Shown one piece after another: positions 8,418-16,257 of a stretch of DNA of 64,000 nucleotides (the first letter of the stretch is position 1; every line of letters starts with the position of its first letter). The position numbers and the translations under genes were made by a program. The notes beneath the pieces are model-generated. The model was not told where the DNA came from and did no database searches. It worked only from the letters and a program-made list of their open reading frames with translations. This DNA is from Actinokineospora fastidiosa. Lineage in GTDB: Bacteria; Actinomycetota; Actinomycetes; Mycobacteriales; Pseudonocardiaceae. The DNA lies in assembly GCF_014648415.1 (NCBI RefSeq), contig NZ_BMRB01000002.1, positions 951,260 to 1,015,259 on the forward strand, in the 5' to 3' direction.

Positions 8418-8661
8418 GCAGGACCGGCGATGGCCTTCGGCTCGCTGGACGTCGGACGGCCGGGACAGCAGGGCTTCGGCTGCCCGGCCGAGACCGGCGT
8501 GGGAACGCGCTGGAACGTCCGGCCCCAGCGGGCGGCCTCGCCGATCAAGGTGAGGTGAAGTCCCACGTGCCCCGGCTCCGCGAGCTGGTGCTTCACCACA
8601 TCGGATGAGCTCGAAGCGGACCGGCGATCTCCCCGGACCCGCGGCGGGGTGAGCTGGAGAA

Positions 8662-8683
8662 GGCCCACCCGTCAGGGTGGGCC
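8662..8683 (-). terminator. Perfect stem-loop ending the small minus-strand gene
   Basis: GGCCCACCC, loop GTCA, GGGTGGGCC: a 9-bp perfect stem 8 bp beyond the stop of the 54-codon gene at 8692. It can also end transcription coming from the left. Confidence 0.75.
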
Positions 8684-8691
8684 GTGGGTGG

Positions 8692-8856
8692 TCAGTCGCG
8701 CTTGGTCAACAGGTTCGGGCCGAGGATCTTGCGGGCGATCCTGCGGGCCATGCTCTTCTGCGGCGTCGGGCGAGGGGTCGGCAGGGTTCCCGCAAGGCGG
8801 ATGCGGACCGTCGGGGCGTCATGAGCGGTGGCGGGCTGGGGTTCGCTGGCCGTCAT
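8692..8856 (-). CDS. Small basic protein, 54 residues
   Basis: A short gene starting MTASEPQPATAHDAPTVRIR and ending in a basic helix-forming tail KSMARRIARKILGPNLLTKR plus D. About 89% of codons end in G or C, as in real genes here, and the stop is followed at once by a perfect stem-loop terminator (8662-8683). There is no clear ribosome-binding site. The next gene upstream on the same strand starts its stop codon 21 bp away (8878), so the two may be co-transcribed. No family is recognised; the amphipathic Arg/Lys-rich end could bind membrane or nucleic acid. Confidence 0.6.
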   Translation of the reverse strand: MTASEPQPATAHDAPTVRIRLAGTLPTPRPTPQKSMARRIARKILGPNLLTKRD

Positions 8857-8877
8857 GCGCTCGATCTTGCCAGGGCC

Positions 8878-9348
8878 TCAGCAGAAGGAGTCCATCCGGT
8901 CCAGGGCGTCGCTGGTCTTCTCGCGGTTCTCCGGGGTGTCGCCGCCGTCCAGCGAATCGATGAGGTCGCGGCCCGCCTCCTGGCACTTGGTCAGCTCGCC
9001 GACCTTGGTCTCGGCGACGCGCTTGTCCTCCTCGACGCCCGACAGGGTCTCCTCCACCTCCTTGACCCGCTTCTCGCTGTCGGCAAGCGCGCCCTCGCTC
9101 TTGGTCAGGCTCTCGCGGGTCGCGGTGTGGTCGCCGCCCTCGATGATCCAGAGCGTGGCGAAGGTGCCCGTGCCGATCACGGCCAGCACCAGCAGCACGA
9201 CCAGGACGACCACCGGGCCGCGGCCGGACTTGGCCGGTGGCGCGGCGGGCGCGCCGTACTGGCCGTACTGCTGGCCGCCTGCCGGGGTGGCCAGCCCCTG
9301 GTACGACGAGGCCGGATAGCCGCTGGACTGATCAGGTCCGTACGTCAT
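8878..9348 (-). CDS. Single-pass membrane protein with coiled coil
   Basis: A 156-residue protein: a Gly/Pro/Gln/Tyr-rich cytoplasmic segment (1-43), a membrane helix (about 45-67) and an external heptad-rich coiled coil (about 75-122), ending in RMDSFC. Cys122 and Cys156 could pair. The ATG at 9348 has GGAGGGGGA ending 6 bp upstream; an in-frame ATG at 9381 has no such site. It is followed by the 54-codon gene and preceded by a YbjN-like gene. This architecture (low-complexity N terminus, one TM, coiled coil) is common among actinomycete envelope proteins of unknown role. Confidence 0.8.
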   Translation of the reverse strand: MTYGPDQSSGYPASSYQGLATPAGGQQYGQYGAPAAPPAKSGRGPVVVLVVLLVLAVIGTGTFATLWIIEGGDHTATRESLTKSEGALADSEKRVKEVEETLSGVEEDKRVAETKVGELTKCQEAGRDLIDSLDGGDTPENREKTSDALDRMDSFC

Positions 9349-9407
9349 GTGGAATCCCCCTCCGGATGTCTCCGCCATCGGATGGCCGACGCGGGCTCTC
9401 GGTTCCG

Positions 9408-9815
9408 TCAGTAGTGGTCGCCGCCGAAGAACATCTCCTCGAGCTGGTCGCCGGTCCCGGCCAGCAGGGCCAGCGGCTCGGTGAACTCGTGGATGTCCAG
9501 GGTCGCCAGCGGCAGCGAGTGCCGCAGCACGACGTGCTCCCCCATGATCGCCGCCCCGCAGGCGATGCTGGAGTGCCCGATCTCGGTGAGCAGGGCCCGC
9601 AGGTCCACGTCGGCCGCCTTGCCGATGGGCGTGGCGATCTGCACCCACTCGTGCTGCTTGTCGAGGACCTCCCGCACCAGGATCACGACCTGGGTGCGCT
9701 CGTCCTCCTCGTTGAAGTGCTCGAAGTCGAACAGGATGCGGATCTCGTCCTCAGCCTCGCTGAGAACCTCGTATTCCTCGCGCACGTACTCGGCCAGATC
9801 GGCCCATGTCGACAT
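9408..9815 (-). CDS. YbjN/type III chaperone-like small protein
   Basis: A 135-residue acidic cytosolic protein with alternating strands and helices, for example IRILFDFEHFNEEDERTQVVILV and ADVDLRALLTEIGHSSIACGAAIMGEHVVLRHSLPL, which fits the type III secretion chaperone-like (YbjN) fold seen in many actinobacterial proteins. No catalytic motif. It is 59 bp upstream of the coiled-coil membrane protein in the same direction and may be co-expressed with it. Function unknown; a chaperone or sensor role is inference from fold only. Confidence 0.75.
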   Translation of the reverse strand: MSTWADLAEYVREEYEVLSEAEDEIRILFDFEHFNEEDERTQVVILVREVLDKQHEWVQIATPIGKAADVDLRALLTEIGHSSIACGAAIMGEHVVLRHSLPLATLDIHEFTEPLALLAGTGDQLEEMFFGGDHY

Positions 9816-9840
9816 GTGATCATGCTATCGAGGCGCACCG

Positions 9841-10305
9841 TCATCCCGGTCGGGAACAGGCGTTGACGGTTTCCAAAGTGCCCAACGCCGCGTCCAGCGG
9901 GTCGAGATCGGCCTGGTGCTCGGGCAGGAACAGCGTGGGCAGCGCCCGGGGCCCGAGCGCGGGTCGCAGCGCGTGGTCGAGCACGCGCGCGTGCGCGGGG
10001 AAGGCCCCGACCGCGACGGGCAGCGCGGGGAACTCCGGGGCCAGCAATCCGACCAGCGTCTTGAGCAGGCCGCTCGTCGACGCCCGGGTGACGGCGGCGA
10101 CCACGACCAGCGCCTCGACGGCGTCGCCGCGCAGCCGGGCGATCGCCGGGTGGTCGGCGTCCCCGGTCAGCAGGGCGAGGGTGGGCAGGTCGCGCACGCA
10201 CACCACGCGGGCGGCCCGCCCCCGCTCGCCGAGGCGGGCCGCCGCGTAGCCCGCGTAGGCCGCCGCCGCGGGCGAGCCGCCGGACAGGATGAGGATGGAC
10301 GCCAC
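9841..10305 (-). CDS. NAD(P)H-dependent FMN reductase, SsuE-like
   Basis: A 154-residue flavodoxin-like protein. The N-terminal strand and phosphate-binding loop read SILILSGGSPAAAAYAGYAAARL, and the middle segment RASTSGLLKTLVGLLAPEF corresponds to the substrate/FMN region (KASYTGLLK-like) of SsuE/MsuE reductases, which supply reduced FMN to two-component monooxygenases. It is slightly shorter than the usual 170-190 residues. The GTG at 10305 is chosen because GGGGGAGG ends 8 bp upstream. No sulfonate or monooxygenase gene is adjacent, so its partner is not visible. It is divergent from a PadR regulator. Confidence 0.8.
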   Translation of the reverse strand: MASILILSGGSPAAAAYAGYAAARLGERGRAARVVCVRDLPTLALLTGDADHPAIARLRGDAVEALVVVAAVTRASTSGLLKTLVGLLAPEFPALPVAVGAFPAHARVLDHALRPALGPRALPTLFLPEHQADLDPLDAALGTLETVNACSRPG

Positions 10306-10386
10306 CCGGGCAGCCTCCCCCGCCCCGCTGACACCGCGCCGACGCGGCGCTGGCCTTATACTTCGCGTGCCGATATATTCCGCAGC

Positions 10387-10716
10387 ATGAGCGTTCGAGG
10401 CATGTCCGAGCAGGCGTTCCTGGTGGTGACGGCGCTCGCCGACGAGCCGATGCACGGGTACGCGATCGTCCAGGCCGTGGAGGCGCTGTCCGAGGGCCGG
10501 GTGCGGCTGCGGGTCGGGACCCTGTACGGGGTCCTGGACCGGCTGGTCGCCGACGGCCTGGCCGAGCGCGACCGCGAGGAGGTCCACCAGGGCAGGCTGC
10601 GCCGCTACTACCGGCTGACCGACGCGGGCGTGCGCGCCCTCGCCGCCGAGGTGGCCAGGATGCGGTCCAACGTGCGCGCGGCCAGCGCCGTGCTGCGGGC
10701 ACGGGAGGCGCGATGA
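10387..10716 (+). CDS. PadR-family transcriptional regulator
   Basis: A 109-residue winged-helix regulator: FLVVTALADEPMHGYAIVQAVE and LRVGTLYGVLDRLVADGLAE are the PadR helix-turn-helix, followed by the wing (RRYYRLTDAGVRAL) and a short dimerisation helix. It is a minimal PadR-s1 type protein. The stop overlaps the start of the next gene (ATGA), so the two are translationally coupled; in such pairs the regulator usually controls the membrane gene. AT-rich CGATATATTCCG just before the ATG is the likely -10/operator area. Confidence 0.92.
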   Translation: MSVRGMSEQAFLVVTALADEPMHGYAIVQAVEALSEGRVRLRVGTLYGVLDRLVADGLAERDREEVHQGRLRRYYRLTDAGVRALAAEVARMRSNVRAASAVLRAREAR

Positions 10717-11555
10717 CCAGCAGGCTCGAGCGCCGCTACCGCGCCCTGCTGTCCGTGCTGCCCGCGCGGTACCGGGCCGAGCGCGAGGAGGAGATGGTCG
10801 CGAGCTTCCTCGACGGGCGCGACGGCGACCTCGACGCGGAGTACGGCTGGCCCGGCTGGGCCGAGACCGGCGCGACCCTCGCGCTCGCCGTGCGGACGCG
10901 GCCCCGGCTGCGCGACGCCGCCCGCCACGCGGGGCTGTTCGGCCTGCTGCTCGGCGTGGCGATGGGCGCGTTCTCGCTCGCGTCGGCGCACGCGGCGCCC
11001 GTGCTGTCACTGTGGACGCTCGTCGCGGTGGCGTCGGCGGGCGCGGTGGTCGCCGCCGTCCGGGGCGCGTGGACCGAGGCCAGGCTGCTCGCCGCCGTCC
11101 CGGTCCTGCCCGCCGCGGCGGCGGTCGTGGTCGCGTTCCCGCCGGAGGACCCGCCGTGGCAGGCCGTGCTGGCCGCGGCGTTCTCCCTGCCCGCCGTGGC
11201 CACGGCGCTGTGCCTGTGCGCGGCCACGCCGACCCGGGTGTCCGCCCGCTGGCTGTGGGCGGCAGCGGCGGCCGCCGCCGTCGGCGCGCTGCTGCCGCTC
11301 ACCGGACTCGACCCGCTGACCTGCGCGCCCGCCGCCCTGCTGGCCGCGGCGGCGCTGCGCCGGGGTCGGGTGTGGACGGACGCGGTCGCGCTGTCGGCGC
11401 TCGCCCTGCTCCCGCACGCCGTCCTGCTGGCCTGCCTGCCCGGCGCTGCCCCCCGGCCGCTGCTGATCGCCATGGCGGCCGCGGCCGCGCTGGCCGCCGT
11501 CAGGATCGCAGCAGGTCCGCCGCCTCGGCGACGATCCGGTCCACGGGCTCGGTGA
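10713..11555 (+). CDS. Polytopic membrane protein coupled to PadR regulator
   Basis: A 280-residue protein with a cytosolic N-terminal helix pair (LERRYRALLSVLPARYRAEREEEMVASFLDG), typical of PadR-linked DUF1700-like or permease-like partners, followed by about seven very Ala/Leu/Val-rich membrane segments and a basic C terminus. It starts inside the PadR stop (ATGA). Its last 56 bp overlap the convergent gluconokinase gene, an unusually long tail-to-tail overlap; the real 3' end may depend on a shorter functional protein. The transported substrate or function is unknown. Confidence 0.75.
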   Translation: MTSRLERRYRALLSVLPARYRAEREEEMVASFLDGRDGDLDAEYGWPGWAETGATLALAVRTRPRLRDAARHAGLFGLLLGVAMGAFSLASAHAAPVLSLWTLVAVASAGAVVAAVRGAWTEARLLAAVPVLPAAAAVVVAFPPEDPPWQAVLAAAFSLPAVATALCLCAATPTRVSARWLWAAAAAAAVGALLPLTGLDPLTCAPAALLAAAALRRGRVWTDAVALSALALLPHAVLLACLPGAAPRPLLIAMAAAAALAAVRIAAGPPPRRRSGPRAR

Positions 11556-11985
11556 CGTCGGCGGTGAAGCCCGCCTCGTCCGGGCTCAGCGGCTGCAGGT
11601 CGGCGAACTGGGAGTCCAGCAGGGACGGCGGCATGAAGTGCCCGCTGCGCCCGGACATCCGGCCCGCGATCACCTCGCGCGAGCCGTGCAGGTGCAGGAA
11701 CCACGCCGGGCCGCCGGAGCGCAGCAGGTCGCGGTAGGAGCGCTTGAGCGCCGAGCAGGTGACGACGCCGCCGCTCTCGGCGTGCTCGCCGATCCACACC
11801 GCGATCGCCCGCAGCCAGGGCTTCCGGTCGGCGTCGGTGAGCGGCACGCCGGAGGTCATCTTGTCGATGTTCGACCGCGGGTGGAACTCGTCCGCCTCGG
11901 CGTACGGCACGGCCAGCTTCTCCGCCAGCGCCATGCCGACCGTGGTCTTGCCCGATCCGGACACGCCCATCACCACGACCACCAT
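11500..11985 (-). CDS. gntK: Gluconokinase
   Basis: ATP-dependent phosphorylation of D-gluconate to 6-phosphogluconate, feeding the pentose-phosphate pathway whose other genes lie at 43.9-52.2 kb. The 161-residue P-loop kinase has GVSGSGKTT (Walker A, about residues 8-16), EADEFHPRSNIDKMTSGVPLTDADRKPWL (gluconate-binding GntK signature), CSALKRSYRD and SGHFMPPSLLDSQF(A)DLQPL, all diagnostic for thermoresistant-type gluconokinase. The ATG at 11985 is chosen because GGAGAGG ends 7 bp upstream. It is divergent from an FCD-type GntR regulator across 65 bp. Confidence 0.95.
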   Translation of the reverse strand: MVVVVMGVSGSGKTTVGMALAEKLAVPYAEADEFHPRSNIDKMTSGVPLTDADRKPWLRAIAVWIGEHAESGGVVTCSALKRSYRDLLRSGGPAWFLHLHGSREVIAGRMSGRSGHFMPPSLLDSQFADLQPLSPDEAGFTADVTEPVDRIVAEAADLLRS

Positions 11986-12050
11986 TCGCCCGCCTCTCCT
12001 CGGCACAAATACGACTTATTCAAGCATCCCGCACGGTAGATTTCCCGCTC
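11986..12050. promoter_or_regulatory. Divergent gntK/regulator promoter region
   Basis: The only AT-rich patch is AATACGACTTATT (12008-12020), an interrupted palindrome that could be the regulator's operator. TAGATT (12037-12042) lies 8 bp before the regulator ATG, so that message may be leaderless. Confidence 0.4.
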
Positions 12051-12740
12051 ATGACCAACGGCATGCACGCGCGGGTGCTGGCCGAGCTGGGCGCCGAGAT
12101 CGTCTCCGGCGCGCTGCCGCCGGGGTCGGTGCTGCGGCTGGAGGGCCTGCAGTGCCGCTTCGGCGTCTCCCGCACGGCAGCGCGCGAGGTGGTGCGCGTG
12201 CTGGAGGCGTTGCGGCTGACCACGAGCAAGCGCCGGGTCGGGATCACCGTCCGGGAGCGCGACGAGTGGAACCACTACGACCCGCTGGTGATCCGCTGGC
12301 AGCTCGACGGCCCCGGCCGGGTGGCCGCGCTGCGCGCGCTGACCGAGCTGCGCCACGCCGTCGAGCCCACCGCTGCCCGCTGCGCGGCGGCCCGCGCCAC
12401 GCCGGAGCAGCGCGGCGCCCTGGCGGACATGGCGCGGCGGCTCGCGGCCGCGACCGGCGACCTCAACGCCTTCCTCGACCACGACATCGCCTTCCACGAC
12501 CTGGTGCTGCGCGCGTCGGGCAATCCCATGTTCCGCCAGCTGTCGGCGGTGGTCGCGGAGGTGCTGCGGGGCCGGACCGGGCACGGCCTGATGCCCGAGC
12601 GCCCCGCGCCCGAGGCCGTCGCCCTGCACGCGACGGTGGCCGCCGCGATCGCCGACGGCGCGGCCGAGCGGGCCGAGGCGGCGATGCGCGCGCTCGTCGT
12701 GCAGGCGCACGACGAGGTGGCCGAGCTGGCCCGCGACTAG
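12051..12740 (+). CDS. FadR-type GntR regulator (FCD domain), probable gluconate repressor
   Basis: A 229-residue regulator with an N-terminal winged helix (GALPPGSVLRLEGLQCRFGVSRTAAREVVRVLEALRL, about residues 20-60) and a C-terminal FCD helical bundle containing the metal-binding type residues in FLDHDIAFHDLVLRASGNPMF and HATVAAAIADG. FCD regulators bind small carboxylates. Divergence from gluconokinase makes gluconate or 6-phosphogluconate the likely effector; this is inference from context. Confidence 0.88.
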   Translation: MTNGMHARVLAELGAEIVSGALPPGSVLRLEGLQCRFGVSRTAAREVVRVLEALRLTTSKRRVGITVRERDEWNHYDPLVIRWQLDGPGRVAALRALTELRHAVEPTAARCAAARATPEQRGALADMARRLAAATGDLNAFLDHDIAFHDLVLRASGNPMFRQLSAVVAEVLRGRTGHGLMPERPAPEAVALHATVAAAIADGAAERAEAAMRALVVQAHDEVAELARD

Positions 12741-12750
12741 AGTCTCGCGG

Positions 12751-13368
12751 ATGCACCGTCGACTCACGGTGGCCGCGGTCGCGGCCGCGGCCGCGCTGCT
12801 GGCGGGCGCCCCGCCCGCGGCGGCCCACGTGGAGCTGGAGTCCAGCGACCCGGCGCAGGGCGCCGCCCTGTCCTCGGCCCCGTCGGCGGTGACGCTGACG
12901 TTCTCCGGGCCGGTCGCGGCCAACCCGGAGTCGGTGCGGGTCACCGCGCCCGACGGCAGCGCGTGGCGGGTGTCCGATGTGGAGGCCTCCGGGTCGGTGG
13001 TGACGGCGGCGGTCGTCGCGGCCGGACCGGCGGGCGTCCACGGCCTGGCCTACCGCGTCACCTCCGACGACGGCCACATAGTCACGGGCACGATCCGCTT
13101 CACCCTCGCCCGACCCGCGCCGACGCCCCCGCCGAGCACCACTGCGCCGGTCACCACTGCGACGGCCACCGCTGCGACGATCACCACTGCGACGATCACC
13201 ACTGGGGCGCCCACGACCACGTCCGCCGCTCCCGTGTCGGTCGCCACGCCGTCCGCGCCTGCCGAGGACACCGAGGACGGCGGCGGCCTGCCCGCGTGGT
13301 TCTGGGTGCTGTTCTCCGCCGTCCTGGTGTGGGGCGCGCTGTGGCTGTTCCGCGCGCGGCGGTCGTGA
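12751..13368 (+). CDS. CopC-domain exported copper protein with C-terminal TM anchor
   Basis: A 205-residue envelope protein: signal peptide (1-25, ending AAA), then a CopC domain starting with the mature N-terminal His (AHVELESSDPAQGAALSSAPSAV) that in this family binds copper, and closing with HGLAYRVTSDDGHIVTGTIRFTL, the usual CopC end. A Thr/Pro/Ala-rich linker (about 125-175) contains a 15-bp tandem repeat, and LPAWFWVLFSAVLVWGALWLF is a membrane anchor. No CopD follows; it is convergent with the dGTPase-like gene with 3 bp between stops. Copper acquisition or resistance is the family role. Confidence 0.88.
   Translation: MHRRLTVAAVAAAAALLAGAPPAAAHVELESSDPAQGAALSSAPSAVTLTFSGPVAANPESVRVTAPDGSAWRVSDVEASGSVVTAAVVAAGPAGVHGLAYRVTSDDGHIVTGTIRFTLARPAPTPPPSTTAPVTTATATAATITTATITTGAPTTTSAAPVSVATPSAPAEDTEDGGGLPAWFWVLFSAVLVWGALWLFRARRS
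13137..13211 (+). repeat. 15-bp in-frame tandem repeat in CopC linker
   Basis: Five units of about CACCACTGCGACGAT, each five codons, encode TTA(T/P)(I/V/A) repeats in the flexible linker. Copies differ at 1-4 positions; the third and fourth share all but one base. Confidence 0.8.
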
Positions 13369-13371
13369 GGC

Positions 13372-14913
13372 TCAGAGCACCAGGGCGTCCGACCAGAACC
13401 GGCTCTCCCGGCCGCTGAGCGCGTCGAGCAGGGACACGGTCTGGCCGTCGGTGAGCGAGGCGACGAAGTCGATCACCGCCCGGCCCCTGGCCAGCGCGGG
13501 CACGCTGACCTCGCGCTCCCCGCGCGGGCCGACCAGGGTCTCCGGATGGTCCTTCGCCAGCTCGCTGTACTCGTCGTGGGCGAGTTCGACGAGGTCGAAC
13601 AGCCGCCGCGGCAGCCGGTCGGCCTCGTACGGGTCCGCCAGCCACTGGTCGAGCGCCTCCACCAGCGAGGTGAGCAGCCGCGCCTGTCCGCGCTGGTGCA
13701 GCGCCAGGTCGGGCCGCAGCAGCACGAAGCGGCGGTGGACGAACTTGAGCACCTGGACCTCGTGCCACTGGTCGCACGCCAGCAGCACGTGCCCGGACCG
13801 CGTCGGCGGGTCGGCGAGCACGTGCACGCCCGCGACCAGCCGCCGCGTCCAGCCGGTGGAGAACGCGCCGAAGGCCTGCTCGGCGGCCACCGAGCCGTCG
13901 AACGGGACGGCCAGCAGCGCGTCGACGAGGTCCTCGCGGACCCGGGTGACGGCGGCGGCGAAGGCGTCGTCGTCGACCATCCAGCCGTCGCGCAGGTGCA
14001 GACGGCGGCGCAGCGCCTCCAGGGACCGGCCCGGCCTGCGCCGGTCGGCGGCCAGCTCGGTGTCGGAGAGCTGGGCGAACTCCGCGCGCCCGCGCTCCCA
14101 GCGGCTCAGCTCGGCGGAGACCGGCGCGTGCTGGAGGACGCCGATGCGGTGGAAGTCCTCCAGGTCGTGGATGGCGTAGGCGATGTCGTCGGCGTTGTCC
14201 ATCACCGAGGACTCGACGGTCTGCTGCCAGTCGGCGATCCTCCCGGCGAACGGCGCGCGGCAGTCGAGCAGGTCGTCGAGCTCGGTGACGTAGGCGGAGA
14301 ACTTCGCCGACCCGGTGCCGGGCGACTCCGGCGGCTCGGCGGCGCCGCGCGGCGGGTCGGCCATCGTCCTCGGGTGCGGGTCCGGGTGGGTCAGCCGCGT
14401 CCACGGGTACTTGAGGACGGCAGCGCGCACCGCGGCGGTCAGGTCCAGGCCCGCGGCCTTCGGCCCGCGCGTGTCGGTCGTGGTCACGATGCGGAAGCTC
14501 TGCGCGTTGCCCTCGAACCCGTCGGGCAGGCCGAAGCGGTGCCGGGCCAGCCGGTCGAGCACCTGCTCGCCGAGGTGGCCGAACGGCGGGTGCCCGAGGT
14601 CGTGGGCGACCGCGGCGGCCTCGACCACGTCCGGGTCGCAGCCGCCGAGGTCGGCCAGCAGCGGCGCGACGTCGGGGTCGGCGGCCAGCCGCTCGGCGAT
14701 CGCCCGCGCCACCTGGGCGACCTTGAGGCTGTGGGTGAGGCGGTTGTGCAGCAGGCCGGAGCCGCCCGCCGTCACCACCTGCGTCACCCCGCCCAGCCGG
14801 GCGAAGAACGGCGAGGCGACCAGCCGGTCCCGGTCGCCGCGGAACGGCGTGGCGGCCAGGTCCCCGGGCGCGGGTCCGGGGTCGCGGCGCCCGGCGCGGT
14901 CGTGTTCGGCCAT
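13372..14913 (-). CDS. dGTPase-like HD-domain triphosphohydrolase
   Basis: A 513-residue HD-superfamily protein of the Dgt group, which hydrolyses dNTPs to deoxynucleoside plus tripolyphosphate. The metal-binding pattern is clear: HNRLTHSLKVAQVARAIAERL (first His), EAAAVAHDLGHPPFGHLGEQVLD (HD with extra His), and SSVMDNADDIAYAIHDLED (final Asp). DLAATPFRGDRDRLVASPFFARL is the usual N-terminal region. Length fits the longer actinobacterial type. The ATG at 14913 begins MAEHDR; no strong ribosome-binding site is seen. It is divergent from the lycopene-cyclase-like gene. Confidence 0.92.
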   Translation of the reverse strand: MAEHDRAGRRDPGPAPGDLAATPFRGDRDRLVASPFFARLGGVTQVVTAGGSGLLHNRLTHSLKVAQVARAIAERLAADPDVAPLLADLGGCDPDVVEAAAVAHDLGHPPFGHLGEQVLDRLARHRFGLPDGFEGNAQSFRIVTTTDTRGPKAAGLDLTAAVRAAVLKYPWTRLTHPDPHPRTMADPPRGAAEPPESPGTGSAKFSAYVTELDDLLDCRAPFAGRIADWQQTVESSVMDNADDIAYAIHDLEDFHRIGVLQHAPVSAELSRWERGRAEFAQLSDTELAADRRRPGRSLEALRRRLHLRDGWMVDDDAFAAAVTRVREDLVDALLAVPFDGSVAAEQAFGAFSTGWTRRLVAGVHVLADPPTRSGHVLLACDQWHEVQVLKFVHRRFVLLRPDLALHQRGQARLLTSLVEALDQWLADPYEADRLPRRLFDLVELAHDEYSELAKDHPETLVGPRGEREVSVPALARGRAVIDFVASLTDGQTVSLLDALSGRESRFWSDALVL

Positions 14914-14963
14914 GCCGGAGAGCCTATTCCCCGCGTTCGGCCGAACGTGGTGGGATCGTCGCC

Positions 14964-16124
14964 GTGGCAGCGGTGGACGTGATCGTCGCGGGCAGCGGAC
15001 CGGCCGGGTGGGCGCTGGCCCGCGCATGCACCACTCGGGGGCTCTCCACGACCGTGGTGGCCCCGCGGCCGGACGCGGCATGGCGGCCGACCTACGGGCT
15101 CTGGGCCGACCAGGCCGACACGCTGCCCCCGGGCGCGTACATGGTGACCGCGACGGAGGTGCGCGCCTGCGGGCGTCCCGTCGACCGCCCGTACGCCGTC
15201 CTCGACAACGCCGCCACGGTCGCCGCGTACGTCGCGGGCAAGACGCCGGTGGTGCGCGACAAGGCGGTGGGCGTCACCGGCACGGCGCGCGGCGTCACCG
15301 TGCACCTGGACTCCGGGGGCGAGATCAGCGCCGCTGTCGTCGTCGACGCGACCGGGCACCGGCGCGGCCTCACCGGCGGGCGCCCGCCCGGTCCCCGGGT
15401 CGAGCAGTCCGCCGTGGGCGTCGTCCTGCCCGCCGACGTGGCCGCCCCGCTCGCGCCGCCGGGCACGGCGGTGTTCATGGACGACTGGGACACCGCCGAC
15501 GGCCTGGCCACGTTCCTCTACGCCGTCCCGCTGCCCGACGGGAGCACGCTGGTGGAGGAGACGTCCCTGGCCGCGCGCCCGGGCGTCGGCTCCGACGTCC
15601 TGCGCGCCCGGCTGGCCCGCAGGCTCGCGGCCGCGGGCGTCGCCGTCCCGGCCGACGCGCGGACCGAGCGCGTGCGCTTCCCGCTCGACCTGCCGATCCG
15701 CACCCCGGCCACCGCGCGGGGGCACGCCGCGCCGGTGGCCTTCGGCTCGGCGGCGGCCATGGTGCACCCGGCCACCGGCTACAGCGTCGGCGACGCCCTG
15801 GCCACCGCGCCCGCCGTGGCCGAGGCGATCGCCGCCGCCCTGCCCGAGGGCCCGGCCGCCGCCGCGGCCGCGGCGCGCGCCGCCGTGTGGCCGCGCCCGG
15901 CCCGCGCGGTGCACGCGCTGCGCAGGCAGGGGCTGCGCGCGCTGCTGGCCCTCCCGCCGGAGCGGGTGCCGGAGTTCTTCGCCGGGTTCTTCGCCCAGCC
16001 CGCCGGGCGCAGGCGGGCGTTCCTCACCGGGCGCGCGGACCTCGCGGGCACCGTGGCGGCCATGTCCGCGATCTTCGCTACCTCGCCGTGGCCGATTCGC
16101 CGAAAACTGGCCACACTGCGATAG
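14964..16124 (+). CDS. Lycopene cyclase family flavoprotein
   Basis: A 386-residue FAD-dependent protein of the CrtL/CrtY lycopene cyclase group, which forms ionone rings on lycopene at the membrane. The Rossmann dinucleotide loop is IVAGSGPAGWALARAC (residues about 7-22); PTYGLWADQ matches the family's YGVW-type segment; FGSAAAMVHPATGYSVGDAL is the characteristic CrtL HPATGYS motif. The GTG start follows the divergent dGTPase gene by 50 bp. No phytoene synthase, desaturase or other carotenoid gene is in the window, so the substrate may come from a distant cluster or differ from lycopene. Confidence 0.85.
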   Translation: MAAVDVIVAGSGPAGWALARACTTRGLSTTVVAPRPDAAWRPTYGLWADQADTLPPGAYMVTATEVRACGRPVDRPYAVLDNAATVAAYVAGKTPVVRDKAVGVTGTARGVTVHLDSGGEISAAVVVDATGHRRGLTGGRPPGPRVEQSAVGVVLPADVAAPLAPPGTAVFMDDWDTADGLATFLYAVPLPDGSTLVEETSLAARPGVGSDVLRARLARRLAAAGVAVPADARTERVRFPLDLPIRTPATARGHAAPVAFGSAAAMVHPATGYSVGDALATAPAVAEAIAAALPEGPAAAAAAARAAVWPRPARAVHALRRQGLRALLALPPERVPEFFAGFFAQPAGRRRAFLTGRADLAGTVAAMSAIFATSPWPIRRKLATLR

Positions 16125-16148
16125 ATCTTCACCGCAACAATTGATCTT

Positions 16149-16179
16149 CGGCATTCATTCACCCATTCGGGGAATGCCG
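16149..16179 (+). terminator. Stem-loop after lycopene cyclase gene
   Basis: CGGCATTC (16149-16156) and GAATGCCG (16172-16179) form an 8-bp stem with a 15-nt loop, 24 bp after the stop codon. Confidence 0.5.
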
Positions 16180-16257
16180 GGCGGCGAAGAACAATGCTCA
16201 GTGAACACCTGGTGACAAAGGCGCCCAAAGGCCTGGTCGGAGTGCACACTGTCCGGC

